This document shows, piece after piece, positions 9,300-21,238 of a DNA stretch of 64,000 nt; within the stretch, counting starts at the first letter, position 1, and each line of letters begins with the position of its first letter. Source of the DNA: Pseudomonas viridiflava (GTDB taxonomy: Bacteria; Pseudomonadota; Gammaproteobacteria; Pseudomonadales; Pseudomonadaceae); assembly GCA_900596015.1 (NCBI GenBank), contig UVIF01000012.1:248001-312000 (forward strand), written 5' to 3'. The notes under the pieces were generated by a model. That model made no database searches and was not told the DNA's origin. It was given only the letters and a program-made list of their open reading frames with translations. A program made the translations under genes and the position numbers.

Positions 9300-10019
9300 C
9301 CTCCTGCAACTGTCTCGGTTTACAAGTGGCTAAAAAACGATCAGTCATGTGTATTGTGCGACGAAGCGTCGGGCAATCCCTATGCCCTGTGCGAGGCCTG
9401 CGAATGCGAGCTGCCCTGGCTGGACGAGCAGTGCACGGTATGTGCGCTGCCGCTGGCGATGAGCGGGTTCACTTGCGCCCCCTGCCGGCGCCGGCCTCCG
9501 GCCTTCGAGAAAGTGGAAACGCCCTGGCACTACGGTTTCCCCATCGACAGCCTGATCACGCGCTTCAAGCACAACAGCCAGTGGCCCTACGGACGTTTGC
9601 TGGCCGAGTTGACCAGCCACTGGCTCGACCACCGTTTCAACGAAGGATTGCCGCGCCCGCAGTTGCTGATCCCGGTGCCCATGGGGCGCAAACGCCTGCG
9701 CAGGCGCGGTTTCAATCAGGCTGAAATGCTCGCTAGATGGTTGTCCAAGGCACTGCACATCGACTGCGATTCGACCCTTGTGCAACGACCGCGCGAAACC
9801 CAGGCGCAGCAGGAATTGGGCGCCAGGGCGCGGCTGCACAACTTGCAACAGGCTTTCTCCCTGTTGCCCGATGCGCGGCTGGAGGGGCTGCACGTGGCTC
9901 TGGTCGACGATGTGATGACCACCGGCGCCACTGCGCAGGCCTTGGCCACGCTACTTCGCCAAGGCGGCGCCGCGCGGGTCGACGTCTACTGTCTGGCGCG
10001 CACGGCCAAGCCCGAGTAG
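9288..10019 (+). CDS. ComF family phosphoribosyltransferase-like protein
   Basis: A 243-residue protein with an N-terminal zinc-ribbon-like Cys cluster (CVLC, CEAC, CTVC, CAPC within residues about 22-66) and a C-terminal PRTase fold with the PRPP loop [12 protein letters not shown]. In naturally competent species ComF supports uptake of single-stranded DNA; its role in Pseudomonas is unclear. It diverges from bioB with only 101 bp between start codons. The proposed start at 9288 lies upstream of the BirA operator; a downstream start is not obvious before the first Cys pair. Confidence 0.85.
   Translation: MHCQPPATVSVYKWLKNDQSCVLCDEASGNPYALCEACECELPWLDEQCTVCALPLAMSGFTCAPCRRRPPAFEKVETPWHYGFPIDSLITRFKHNSQWPYGRLLAELTSHWLDHRFNEGLPRPQLLIPVPMGRKRLRRRGFNQAEMLARWLSKALHIDCDSTLVQRPRETQAQQELGARARLHNLQQAFSLLPDARLEGLHVALVDDVMTTGATAQALATLLRQGGAARVDVYCLARTAKPE
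9293..9325. promoter_or_regulatory. BirA biotin operator
   Basis: The right arm is GGTTTACAA (9317-9325), a perfect match to the class II BirA half-site. The left arm is CTGTCAACC (9293-9301), 7 of 9 to TTGTAAACC, and the spacer is 15 bp as in enteric operators. It overlaps the bioB promoter and also lies in codons 2-13 of comF. Confidence 0.85.
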
Positions 10020-10028
10020 CCTTGGCCC

Positions 10029-10778
10029 ATGACCTTGCCCCCCTTGCTGGCCCAGTACATCGCACGTCGCCCACACCGCATCGAACTGCTGCGGCATATC
10101 GCCGAGCAGGGTTCGATCACCCGCGCCGCCAAGGCGGCCGGCCTTAGCTACAAGGGCGCCTGGGACGCCATCGACGAACTCAACAACCTGGCCCACACGC
10201 CACTGGTCGAGCGGGTCGTGGGCGGCAAGGGCGGCGGTGGCGCGCGCTTGTCCGCGGAAGGGCAGCGCATGCTGCGCCTCTACCAGAAGCTCCAGGCCTT
10301 GCAGGCGCAGGTGCTCGAAGCCGCCGAGGACGCCGGCGACCTCGACCTGCTGGGCCGGCTCATGCTGCGCACCAGTGCCCGCAATCAACTGCATGGCCGC
10401 GTGACTGCCATCGACGCTTGGGGCCGCAACGACCAGATCACCCTCGATCTGGGCGCCGGGCTGAGCTTGCGCGCGCAGATCACTCACGACAGCACGCACA
10501 CGTTGACGCTCGCGCCTGGGGCGGTGGTGGTGGCGCTGGTCAAAGCCGGTTGGCTCTGCGTGTTGCCCTTGGACGCTGCCGGCACGCCCGGTCATAACTG
10601 TCTGCAGGGGGTCATGGAGCAGGTCCTGCTGGACACTCAGGGGCCTTGTGAAATGCGTATCGGCCTGGCGAACGGCCAGACCCTGTGCGCGTTGTCCGAG
10701 CACTGCTCGATGCGTGAGGGCGACTCGGTCAATGTGTGGCTCGATCCTGCCAACGTCCTGCTCGGTACCCCGCTCTAA
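10029..10778 (+). CDS. modE: ModE-like molybdate-responsive regulator
   Basis: A 249-residue protein with an N-terminal winged helix (HIAEQGSITRAAKAAGLSYKG is the HTH region; key parts are GSITRAAK and SYKGAWDAID) and two C-terminal TOBE/MOP-type domains from about residue 120, starting TSARNQLHGRV. ModE binds molybdate and controls modABC and molybdoenzyme genes. No molybdate transporter or molybdoenzyme gene lies beside it, so it is an orphan here. It starts 9 bp after comF and may be co-transcribed with it. Confidence 0.85.
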   Translation: MTLPPLLAQYIARRPHRIELLRHIAEQGSITRAAKAAGLSYKGAWDAIDELNNLAHTPLVERVVGGKGGGGARLSAEGQRMLRLYQKLQALQAQVLEAAEDAGDLDLLGRLMLRTSARNQLHGRVTAIDAWGRNDQITLDLGAGLSLRAQITHDSTHTLTLAPGAVVVALVKAGWLCVLPLDAAGTPGHNCLQGVMEQVLLDTQGPCEMRIGLANGQTLCALSEHCSMREGDSVNVWLDPANVLLGTPL

Positions 10779-10891
10779 CTCGCTCTAACCCGCGTCATAC
10801 CCGCCGAACCCCGTTGATTTCCCCGTTCAGCAAGCCAGCCAGTGACCGTCGCGGCACCGCGTGAAGGCCACCGACTGGCGCCGTGCGGCTA

Positions 10892-10938
10892 TTGACTTTG
10901 CCCAGGCGTAAACGTATGTTTCAAACAGCCGTTTGATA
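10892..10938 (+). promoter_or_regulatory. Promoter with PsrA-type operator upstream of the acyl-CoA dehydrogenases
   Basis: TTGACT (10892-10897) and TATGTT (10915-10920), 17 bp apart, form a plausible sigma-70 promoter. Directly after it lies the inverted repeat TCAAACAGCCGTTTGA (10923-10938). The core CAAAC-N4-GTTTG matches the published PsrA consensus (G/C)AAAC-N2-4-GTTT(G/C). A repressor here would block initiation and be released by long-chain acyl ligands. Confidence 0.65.
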
Positions 10939-10994
10939 GCGACAACCTGTCGCAGGTCGAACCCACCGGAATTCATCAGCAGAGGTTCATTGCT

Positions 10995-12800
10995 ATGCCT
11001 GACTACAAGGCCCCCTTGCGTGATATTCGCTTCGTCCGCGACGAGTTGCTCGGCTACGAAGCGCATTATCAAAGCCTGCCCGGCTGCCAGGATGCGACCC
11101 CGGACATGGTCGATGCCATCCTCGAAGAAGGCGCCAAGTTCTGCGAACAGGTACTGGCTCCGCTGAACCGTGTGGGCGACATCGAAGGCTGCACCTGGAG
11201 CGAAGACGGCGTGAAGACGCCGACCGGCTTCAAGCAGGCCTACAAACAGTTCGTCGAAGGCGGCTGGCCCAGCTTGGCCCATGACGTCGAGCATGGCGGC
11301 CAGGGCCTGCCCGAATCCCTCGGCCTGGCGGTGAGCGAGATGATCGGCAGCGCCAACTGGTCGTGGGGCATGTACCCCGGCCTGTCCCATGGCGCCATGA
11401 ACACCATTTCCGCCCACGGCACGCCCGAGCAGCAAGAGGCCTACCTGACCAAGCTGGTGTCCGGCGAGTGGACCGGCACCATGTGCCTGACCGAACCGCA
11501 CTGCGGCACCGACCTGGGCATGCTGCGCACCAAGGCCGAACCCCAGGCCGACGGCAGTTATGCGATCAGCGGCACGAAGATCTTCATTTCCGCCGGCGAA
11601 CACGACATGGCCGACAACATCGTGCACATCGTGCTGGCACGTCTGCCCGATGCACCGGCCGGCACCAAGGGCATCTCACTGTTCATCGTGCCCAAGTTCC
11701 TGCCTGACAGCGATGGTGCGATCGGCGCGCGCAATGCGGTGAGCTGTGGCTCGCTGGAACACAAGATGGGCATTCACGGCAACGCTACCTGCGTGATGAA
11801 CTTCGACAGCGCCACCGGTTATCTCATCGGCCCCGCCAACAAGGGCCTGAACTGCATGTTCACCTTCATGAACACGGCACGCCTGGGCACCGCCCTGCAG
11901 GGTCTGGCCCATGCCGAAGTCGCGTTCCAGGGTGGCCTGCGCTATGCCCGCGATCGCCTGCAGATGCGCTCGCTGACCGGTCCCAAGGCGCCCGAAAAGG
12001 CTGCCGACCCGATCATCGTGCACCCGGACGTACGGCGCATGCTGTTGACCATCAAGGCCTTCGCCGAAGGCACGCGGGCCATGGTCTATTTCACTGCCAA
12101 GCTGGTGGACGTGCTCAAGTTCAGCCAGGACGAGGAAGAGCGCAAGCGCGCCGACGCCCTGCTTGCCTTCATGACGCCGATCGCCAAGGCATTCATGACC
12201 GAAGTCGGTTTCGAGGCCGCCAACCACGGCGTGCAGATCTACGGCGGGCACGGTTTCATTGCCGAGTGGGGCATGGAGCAGAACGTGCGCGACAGCCGCA
12301 TTTCCATGCTGTACGAAGGCACCACCGGCATCCAGGCACTCGACCTGCTGGGCCGCAAGGTGCTCATGACCCAGGGCGAGGCACTCAAGGGCTTCACCCG
12401 GATCGTGCACAAGTTCTGCCAGGCCAACGAAGGCAATGAAGCCGTTGCCGAGTTCGTTACACCCTTGGCGCAGTTGAACAAGGAGTGGGGCGAGCTGACC
12501 ATGAAGGTCGGTATGGCCGCCATGAAGGATCGCGAAGAAGTCGGCGCAGCCTCGGTCGATTACGTGATGTATTCGGGTTACGCCTGCCTGGCCTATTTCT
12601 GGGCCGACATGGCTCGTGTGGCAGCGCAGAAGCTGGGTGAAGGCACGGGCGATGCCGCGTTCTACACGGCCAAGCTGCAGACGGCGCGCTTCTACTTCCA
12701 GCGCATTCTGCCGCGCACCCGTACTCACGTTGCCGCCATGCTCTCGGGCGCGGCCAACCTGATGGACATGGACGAAGCGCACTTCGGCCTGTCCTACTGA
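10995..12800 (+). CDS. Acyl-CoA dehydrogenase, DmdC-like long form
   Basis: A 601-residue FAD enzyme of the acyl-CoA dehydrogenase family with the extra C-terminal domain found in FadE-like and 3-methylmercaptopropionyl-CoA dehydrogenase (DmdC) proteins. Visible landmarks are MCLTEPHCGTDLG (flavin/substrate site), KMGIHGNATCVMNFD, YGGHGFIAEWGMEQ and YEGTTGIQALDLLGRK, where the Glu of YEG is the likely catalytic base. It should catalyse alpha-beta oxidation of an acyl-CoA. Substrate chain length cannot be read from sequence. A PsrA-type box upstream points to fatty-acid control. Confidence 0.9.
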   Translation: MPDYKAPLRDIRFVRDELLGYEAHYQSLPGCQDATPDMVDAILEEGAKFCEQVLAPLNRVGDIEGCTWSEDGVKTPTGFKQAYKQFVEGGWPSLAHDVEHGGQGLPESLGLAVSEMIGSANWSWGMYPGLSHGAMNTISAHGTPEQQEAYLTKLVSGEWTGTMCLTEPHCGTDLGMLRTKAEPQADGSYAISGTKIFISAGEHDMADNIVHIVLARLPDAPAGTKGISLFIVPKFLPDSDGAIGARNAVSCGSLEHKMGIHGNATCVMNFDSATGYLIGPANKGLNCMFTFMNTARLGTALQGLAHAEVAFQGGLRYARDRLQMRSLTGPKAPEKAADPIIVHPDVRRMLLTIKAFAEGTRAMVYFTAKLVDVLKFSQDEEERKRADALLAFMTPIAKAFMTEVGFEAANHGVQIYGGHGFIAEWGMEQNVRDSRISMLYEGTTGIQALDLLGRKVLMTQGEALKGFTRIVHKFCQANEGNEAVAEFVTPLAQLNKEWGELTMKVGMAAMKDREEVGAASVDYVMYSGYACLAYFWADMARVAAQKLGEGTGDAAFYTAKLQTARFYFQRILPRTRTHVAAMLSGAANLMDMDEAHFGLSY

Positions 12801-12814
12801 CAGGTACGCCAACC

Positions 12815-12854
12815 AGCCGGGCGGCGCGCGTCTTGCCGAGCGCGCCACCCGGCT
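12815..12854 (+). terminator. Hairpin between the two acyl-CoA dehydrogenase genes
   Basis: AGCCGGGCGGCGCGC (12815-12829) pairs with GCGCGCCACCCGGCT (12840-12854) with a single mismatch and a 10-base loop. Only three T follow, so termination is probably partial. It may lower expression of the second gene relative to the first or stabilise the upstream mRNA. Confidence 0.5.
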
Positions 12855-12890
12855 TTCGAACCTCAGCCCTCGAATTTCTGCGAGTCAGCC

Positions 12891-14666
<1,776 letters not shown>

Positions 14667-14840
14667 CGATGTAAGCTTTGGCTTACATCACGTGGTGTCT
14701 TTGAGCTATATCCACGGATTGGATCCACAGTTAATCTTCACTCCAAGGACGTTGCGCAGGATGCGCCTAGATATAACAGGGACACGTAGGATTTCTGCCA
14801 GGACGGCGGACGGAAATGGATGTCATGGGAAACAGTCTGC

Positions 14841-14870
14841 AAAACCCCGCTTCGGCGGGGTTTTCTTTTT
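14841..14870 (+). terminator. Rho-independent terminator after the second acyl-CoA dehydrogenase
   Basis: AAAACCCCGC-TTCG-GCGGGGTTTT (14841-14864) forms a perfect stem with a stable UUCG loop. It is followed by CTTTTTT. Confidence 0.92.
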
Positions 14871-14890
14871 TCCGCTCCCGAATAATTTCC

Positions 14891-15117
14891 CCTGTAGCAG
14901 CGGCGCAAGCCGCGTCACCCACTGCGCGGTACACCTGACCCACTGCATCAAGGCCGGACGCGGCTCGCGCCGCTGCTACAGGAACGCGTGGGGCTCATTA
15001 CGGGCTGCGCGACCCCTGTAGCAGCGGCGCACGCCGCGTCACTGGCGACGCGATACACCTGACACCCCGCTTCGACGCCGGACGCGGCTCACACACCCCC
15101 TGTAGCAGCGGCGCGTC
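14891..15117. repeat. Alternating REP/BIME-like cluster between converging genes
   Basis: At least three forward copies start CCTGTAGCAGCGGCGC, at 14891, about 15015 and about 15098. An inverted copy, containing CGCCGCTGCTACAGG, is at 14956-14982, and a partial inverted copy, GCCGGACGCGGCTC, is at about 15077. The last forward copy is truncated and abuts the tolC stop codon. No gene is seen in 14667-15120; it holds the terminator and these repeats. Such arrays in Pseudomonas are mobilised by RAYT transposases; no RAYT gene is in this window. Confidence 0.85.
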
Positions 15118-15120
15118 AGG

Positions 15121-16578
15121 TCATGGTTTCGCTGGCGGCTTGAGCAGCGCTTCTGCCGCCTTGGCCAGGTCCGGCGGGAGGAAATCCCGATCCGGGTTGT
15201 AGTCGGCCTTGAGGAAGCGCGTCAGGTCTTGCAGGTCGCCAGGGCTGAGAATGCCCGCCGCTTGCTTGAGCCGCAGGTTGTCGAGAATGTAGTCGTAGCG
15301 GGTGTTGTTGTAGTCGCGTACCGAGCTGTACAGCTGACGCTGCGCATCGAGCACGTCGACGATGTTGCGCGTTCCCACCTGATAGCCGATTTCCGTGGCC
15401 AGCACCGAGCTCTGGTTGGAGATGATCGACTGCTTGCGCGCCTGCACCTGCTCGACATCGGTGTTCACCGCACGGTGCAGGTTGCGGGTGTTCTCCACCA
15501 CTTGTCGACGCAGGCTTTCACGCTGCTGCTCACTTTGCGTAAGCCGTGCATAGGCCTCACGGACCTGCGAACTGGTCAGGCCGCCGCTGTAGATCGGAAT
15601 GTTCAACTGCACCCCAATGCTGCGCTGCGACACATCGCTGCCATAGCTCACGCCCGGCAGGTTGGACGGATTGCTGAAACCCAGATTGTCGTTGTCGCCC
15701 TTCTGGTATTGCGCCACCGCATCTACCGTGGGCGCATGCCCGGCCTTGCGCTGGCGCAAGGTCTGCTCGGCAGCTTCCACGGCGTAGTTGCTGGCCAGCA
15801 GATCGAGGTTCTGCCGGGAAGCGGTGTCGACCCACGCGCTCGCGTCGTTGGGCATCGGCGCCAGCACCGGCAAAGTGTGAACGATGCCCTGGATCGAATT
15901 GTATTCGCGGTTGGTCAGCGTGATCAGGGCCTGGAAGGCGTCGTCGACCTGTCGCTGGGCGATGATTCGATTGGCCCGGGCAGTGTCGTAGCTGGCCTGG
16001 GATTGCAGGGTGTCGGTCTTGTCGGAAAGACCGACATTGAAACGCTCCTGCGACTGATCGAGCTGACGCCGGAAAGCATTCTCTTCGGCACGTGCGGTGG
16101 CCAGATTGTCCTGCGCGCGCAGCACCGAGAAATAGGCCTGGGCACTCTGCAGAATGAGATTCTGCTCGGTGGCCGACAACTGCACGGCCGCCTGCTCGTC
16201 GACCGCCTTGGCGGCCTTGAGCTGGAACCAGCGGTCGGCGCGGAACAGCGGCTGGCTCAACTGCGCCCGGTAGGAATTGCCGCTGCGGTTGTACACCGCC
16301 GACGGCTGGTCCAGCGCCGTGCGGGTATCGTTGATGTCATAGCCCGCCGACAGGTTGGGCAGCAAACCGGCCCGTGCCTGCGGCACGATTTCGCTTTGCG
16401 CGGCGTAGTCGGCACGCGAAGCGGCCAGGTCGGCGTTGTTCAGCACCGCTTCCTGATAGACGCTGACCAGATCGGTCATGCTCGCCAGCGGTGCCTGCTG
16501 CGCCAGGGCCATGCCTGGGATGGCACCGGACACGGCCAGGGCGAGGGCCGTTGCCGAGGGAAATCTACTGCGCAGCAT
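15121..16578 (-). CDS. tolC: TolC-family outer membrane channel
   Basis: A 485-residue secreted protein with a signal peptide (SATALALAVSGAIPGMALA, cleavage after ALA near residue 26). Two OEP repeats follow, rich in coiled-coil helices, e.g. NLDLLASNYAVEAAEQTLRQ and the RNIVDVLDAQRQLYSSVRDY block typical of TolC. It should form the trimeric outer-membrane duct for tripartite efflux and type I secretion. The start at 16578 follows AAGGATTG; a longer frame lacks a signal peptide. It diverges from thiC and is the usual Pseudomonas neighbour of it. Confidence 0.92.
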   Translation of the reverse strand: MLRSRFPSATALALAVSGAIPGMALAQQAPLASMTDLVSVYQEAVLNNADLAASRADYAAQSEIVPQARAGLLPNLSAGYDINDTRTALDQPSAVYNRSGNSYRAQLSQPLFRADRWFQLKAAKAVDEQAAVQLSATEQNLILQSAQAYFSVLRAQDNLATARAEENAFRRQLDQSQERFNVGLSDKTDTLQSQASYDTARANRIIAQRQVDDAFQALITLTNREYNSIQGIVHTLPVLAPMPNDASAWVDTASRQNLDLLASNYAVEAAEQTLRQRKAGHAPTVDAVAQYQKGDNDNLGFSNPSNLPGVSYGSDVSQRSIGVQLNIPIYSGGLTSSQVREAYARLTQSEQQRESLRRQVVENTRNLHRAVNTDVEQVQARKQSIISNQSSVLATEIGYQVGTRNIVDVLDAQRQLYSSVRDYNNTRYDYILDNLRLKQAAGILSPGDLQDLTRFLKADYNPDRDFLPPDLAKAAEALLKPPAKP

Positions 16579-16711
16579 GGGGCAATCCTTGGTCTGAAAG
16601 CTGGGTCTGGGCGTCAGCTGTGAAAAGAGGCGTGGGGCAGGGCGAGTGTAGAGCGCGGCGCGCCGCACAACAATCCGGCGCAACGGCCAATATCAAGACC
16701 TGCAGGCGGAG

Positions 16712-16741
16712 TTGGCGTTCCGTGTGCGGGCCGTCTATGCT
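16712..16741 (+). promoter_or_regulatory. Putative sigma-70 promoter of the thiC leader
   Basis: TTGGCG (16712-16717) and TATGCT (16736-16741) with an 18-bp spacer would start transcription near 16748, just before the TPP riboswitch. Confidence 0.5.
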
Positions 16742-16751
16742 GTGCACGTTC

Positions 16752-18906
<2,155 letters not shown>

Positions 18907-18925
18907 TCAGTATCTTCGGTGGTGC

Positions 18926-18990
18926 GGTTTTCGCGGCCGCTGACCGCTCCTGCGATTCCTCCGTAGGAGCGGTCAGCGGCCGCGAACCGG
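18926..18990. repeat. Long REP-like inverted repeat between thiC and cytX
   Basis: Arms CGGTTTTCGCGGCCGCTGAC...CGCTCCTGC and GTAGGAGCGGTCAGCGGCCG...CGAACCG pair over almost 30 bases with a 9-base loop (about GATTCCTCC). This is a full head-to-head REP pair. It could act as a strong transcript block or RNA stabiliser between thiC and cytX. Confidence 0.8.
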
Positions 18991-19041
18991 CACCACCGAT
19001 GCCCCAACAACCTTCGACCCATTTCCACTCGAGCCCATCCA

Positions 19042-20325
19042 TTGAAAACCTCCTATTCTCCCGATACTGCGGTGTCCGCCGCCCAGCGTGTGCTGGGCGG
19101 GCGCGACCTGTTCTCCCTGTGGTTTTCCCTGGGCGTGGGCCTCATGGTGCTGCAGACCGGCGCCCTGCTGGCGCCTGGCCTGGGCCTGGTCGGCGCACTG
19201 GCGGCGATCTTCCTGGGCACCCTGGTGGGTGTTTTGCTGCTCGCCTCGGTCGGCGTCATCGGCAGCGACACCGGCCTGTCCGCCATGGCCGCCCTGCGCC
19301 TGACCCTGGGCCGCGGCGCCGGCAGCGTTCCGGCCTTGCTCAACCTGTTGCAACTGATCGGCTGGGGATCGTTCGAGATCATCGTCATGCGCGATGCCGC
19401 CAGCCTGCTGGGTACGCGCGCGTTCGGTGAAGGCAGCCTGGGCAGCAACCCCTGGCTGTGGACGCTGTTCTTCGGCGGTCTGGCGACATTGCTGGCGGTC
19501 ACCGGGCCGCTGACCTTCGTGCGCAAGGTGCTGCGCAAATGGGGCATCTGGCTGCTGTTGGCGGCGTGCCTGTGGCTGACCTGGAACCTGTTCGCCAAAG
19601 CCGACCTGAAGACCCTGTGGAACACCGCTGGCGACGGTTCCATGGACCTGGCCACGGGCTTTGACATCGCCATCGCCATGCCCTTGTCGTGGCTGCCGCT
19701 GATTGCCGACTATTCACGCTTCGGCAAGCGCGCCAAAAGCGTGTTCGGCGGAACCGCCGTGGGCTTCTTCATCGGCAACTTCTGGTTGATGAGCTTGGGC
19801 GTCGCCTACACCCTGGCGTTCGCGCCAAGCGGTGAAGTCAATGCGCTGCTGCTGGCGTTGGCCGGAGCCGGCCTGGGCATACCGCTGCTGTTGATATTGC
19901 TGGACGAGTCGGAGAACGCCTTCGCCGATATTCATTCTGCGGCGGTATCGACCAGCTTGTTGTCGGGGTTCAAGGTCGAACACCTGGCGCTGGCCATCGG
20001 TATCCTCTGCACGCTGATCGCCTGCCTGGCACCGCTGGCGCAGTACCAGAACTTCCTGCTGCTGATCGGCTCGGTATTCGCGCCGCTGTTCGGCGTGGTG
20101 TTGATGGACCACTTCGTGCTGCGCAAGCGTTCGGCCCAGGTCGAACCGCGCGCCGTGCACTGGAGTGCGCTGCTGGCCTGGCTTGGCGGCGTGTGCCTGT
20201 ACCACGTGCTGGCCAATCTGTACCCGCAGATCGGCGCAACCCTGCCAGCGCTGCTGGTGGCCGGGTTGCTGTACTACCTGATCGAGCGGGCGCTCAACCG
20301 CGACCCGGGAACAGCTCGGGCTTGA
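19042..20325 (+). CDS. cytX: CytX-type hydroxymethylpyrimidine permease (NCS1 family)
   Basis: A 427-residue inner-membrane protein with about twelve hydrophobic segments, of the purine-cytosine permease family. Location after thiC and the sequence of the first helices (SLWFSLGVGLMVLQTGALLAPG) fit CytX, predicted to take up the thiamine pyrimidine HMP. The start is TTG at 19042; it is the only start between the in-frame stop at 18964 and the first helix, and it lacks a good SD. It may be read from the thiC transcript, through the REP hairpin. Confidence 0.85.
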   Translation: MKTSYSPDTAVSAAQRVLGGRDLFSLWFSLGVGLMVLQTGALLAPGLGLVGALAAIFLGTLVGVLLLASVGVIGSDTGLSAMAALRLTLGRGAGSVPALLNLLQLIGWGSFEIIVMRDAASLLGTRAFGEGSLGSNPWLWTLFFGGLATLLAVTGPLTFVRKVLRKWGIWLLLAACLWLTWNLFAKADLKTLWNTAGDGSMDLATGFDIAIAMPLSWLPLIADYSRFGKRAKSVFGGTAVGFFIGNFWLMSLGVAYTLAFAPSGEVNALLLALAGAGLGIPLLLILLDESENAFADIHSAAVSTSLLSGFKVEHLALAIGILCTLIACLAPLAQYQNFLLLIGSVFAPLFGVVLMDHFVLRKRSAQVEPRAVHWSALLAWLGGVCLYHVLANLYPQIGATLPALLVAGLLYYLIERALNRDPGTARA

Positions 20326-21040
20326 TCACGCCATTGAGGCGCGGGTAGGCAATCTTCACTTCCGGGTGGCCCATGGCGTAGGGGGCGATGCTGTACACGT
20401 TGTACTTGAGCACCACGCCCCCATAGGTCAGGGCAATGTTCGGCGTTTGCTGGAAGGGCCACTGACGAATGAACTCGGCATCCTTGTCCAGTTTGCTGGC
20501 GACCAGCCAGCCGCGGTGGGCTTCTTCGGCGGCCTGCCAGAACGCACGCTCCTGGCCCGGGACCAGCATGTCCTGCAGGGTCAGCTCGCGGTGTTCGCGA
20601 CGCGACCAGTTGATGAAGCCGCGCCCGGGCATGCCATGGGCGCCGCCGGTCATGGCGTAGCTGGACAGCTCGACCACAACAATGCCGTCATGCTGTTCGC
20701 GTACCTTGGCTTGCAGGTAGCTGCTGTAGCGTGGCTGGGCCTCGCGCATGAACTGCTCTTCGTAGGCCTTAAGGGTCGCTGGCACGCGGGCGTCGGGTGT
20801 ATTGACGGTCATCTCGCGCAGGCGTTTGTCGATGGCTGCATCCAGGCCCGGCTCGTCGGGAAAGTGCACCACGTCGATGTTCACCAGCGGGCAGTCCTGA
20901 TTGTCGCAGCCAGGCTTGAGGTGCTCGAAAGCCTCGCGCTTGGTGTCCAGCGGCGCCCGGTAGTTGGGCTGGAAGACACTGGAGCAGGCACCCAGGGTCA
21001 GGGCGACGCAGGCCACGGAGGCGAACTTGAGAAACGACAT
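20294..21040 (-). CDS. DUF3298 / RsiV-like lipoprotein
   Basis: A 248-residue protein with a lipoprotein signal, lipobox LGAC (Cys19), so likely anchored in an envelope membrane. The mature part is like the C-terminal DUF4163-DUF3298 region of RsiV: SSYAMTGGAHGMPGRGFINW, with the GGAH motif, and LTLQDMLVPGQ. In RsiV this region senses lysozyme; a lysozyme-inhibitor-like role is possible but unproven. Its 3' end overlaps the cytX 3' end by 32 bp in tail-to-tail orientation. Confidence 0.75.
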   Translation of the reverse strand: MSFLKFASVACVALTLGACSSVFQPNYRAPLDTKREAFEHLKPGCDNQDCPLVNIDVVHFPDEPGLDAAIDKRLREMTVNTPDARVPATLKAYEEQFMREAQPRYSSYLQAKVREQHDGIVVVELSSYAMTGGAHGMPGRGFINWSRREHRELTLQDMLVPGQERAFWQAAEEAHRGWLVASKLDKDAEFIRQWPFQQTPNIALTYGGVVLKYNVYSIAPYAMGHPEVKIAYPRLNGVIKPELFPGRG

Positions 21041-21238
21041 GAGGGTCCTTGGCGGGTAATGGAATTATCGTGGTTGGACTGTCGGTCGAACCGTCGGTTC
21101 GCCAGCTGCGCAATCTTAATGCCTGCTCGCCCAACCGCCTATCCCGAGGCTTGCGGCTTCACCGCAAAGGGGGCTGCAATACAGGCGCATCGCGGTTAGG
21201 ATGGCCCCATGCTGCATGCACGAGTAAGAGGTTTTTCC

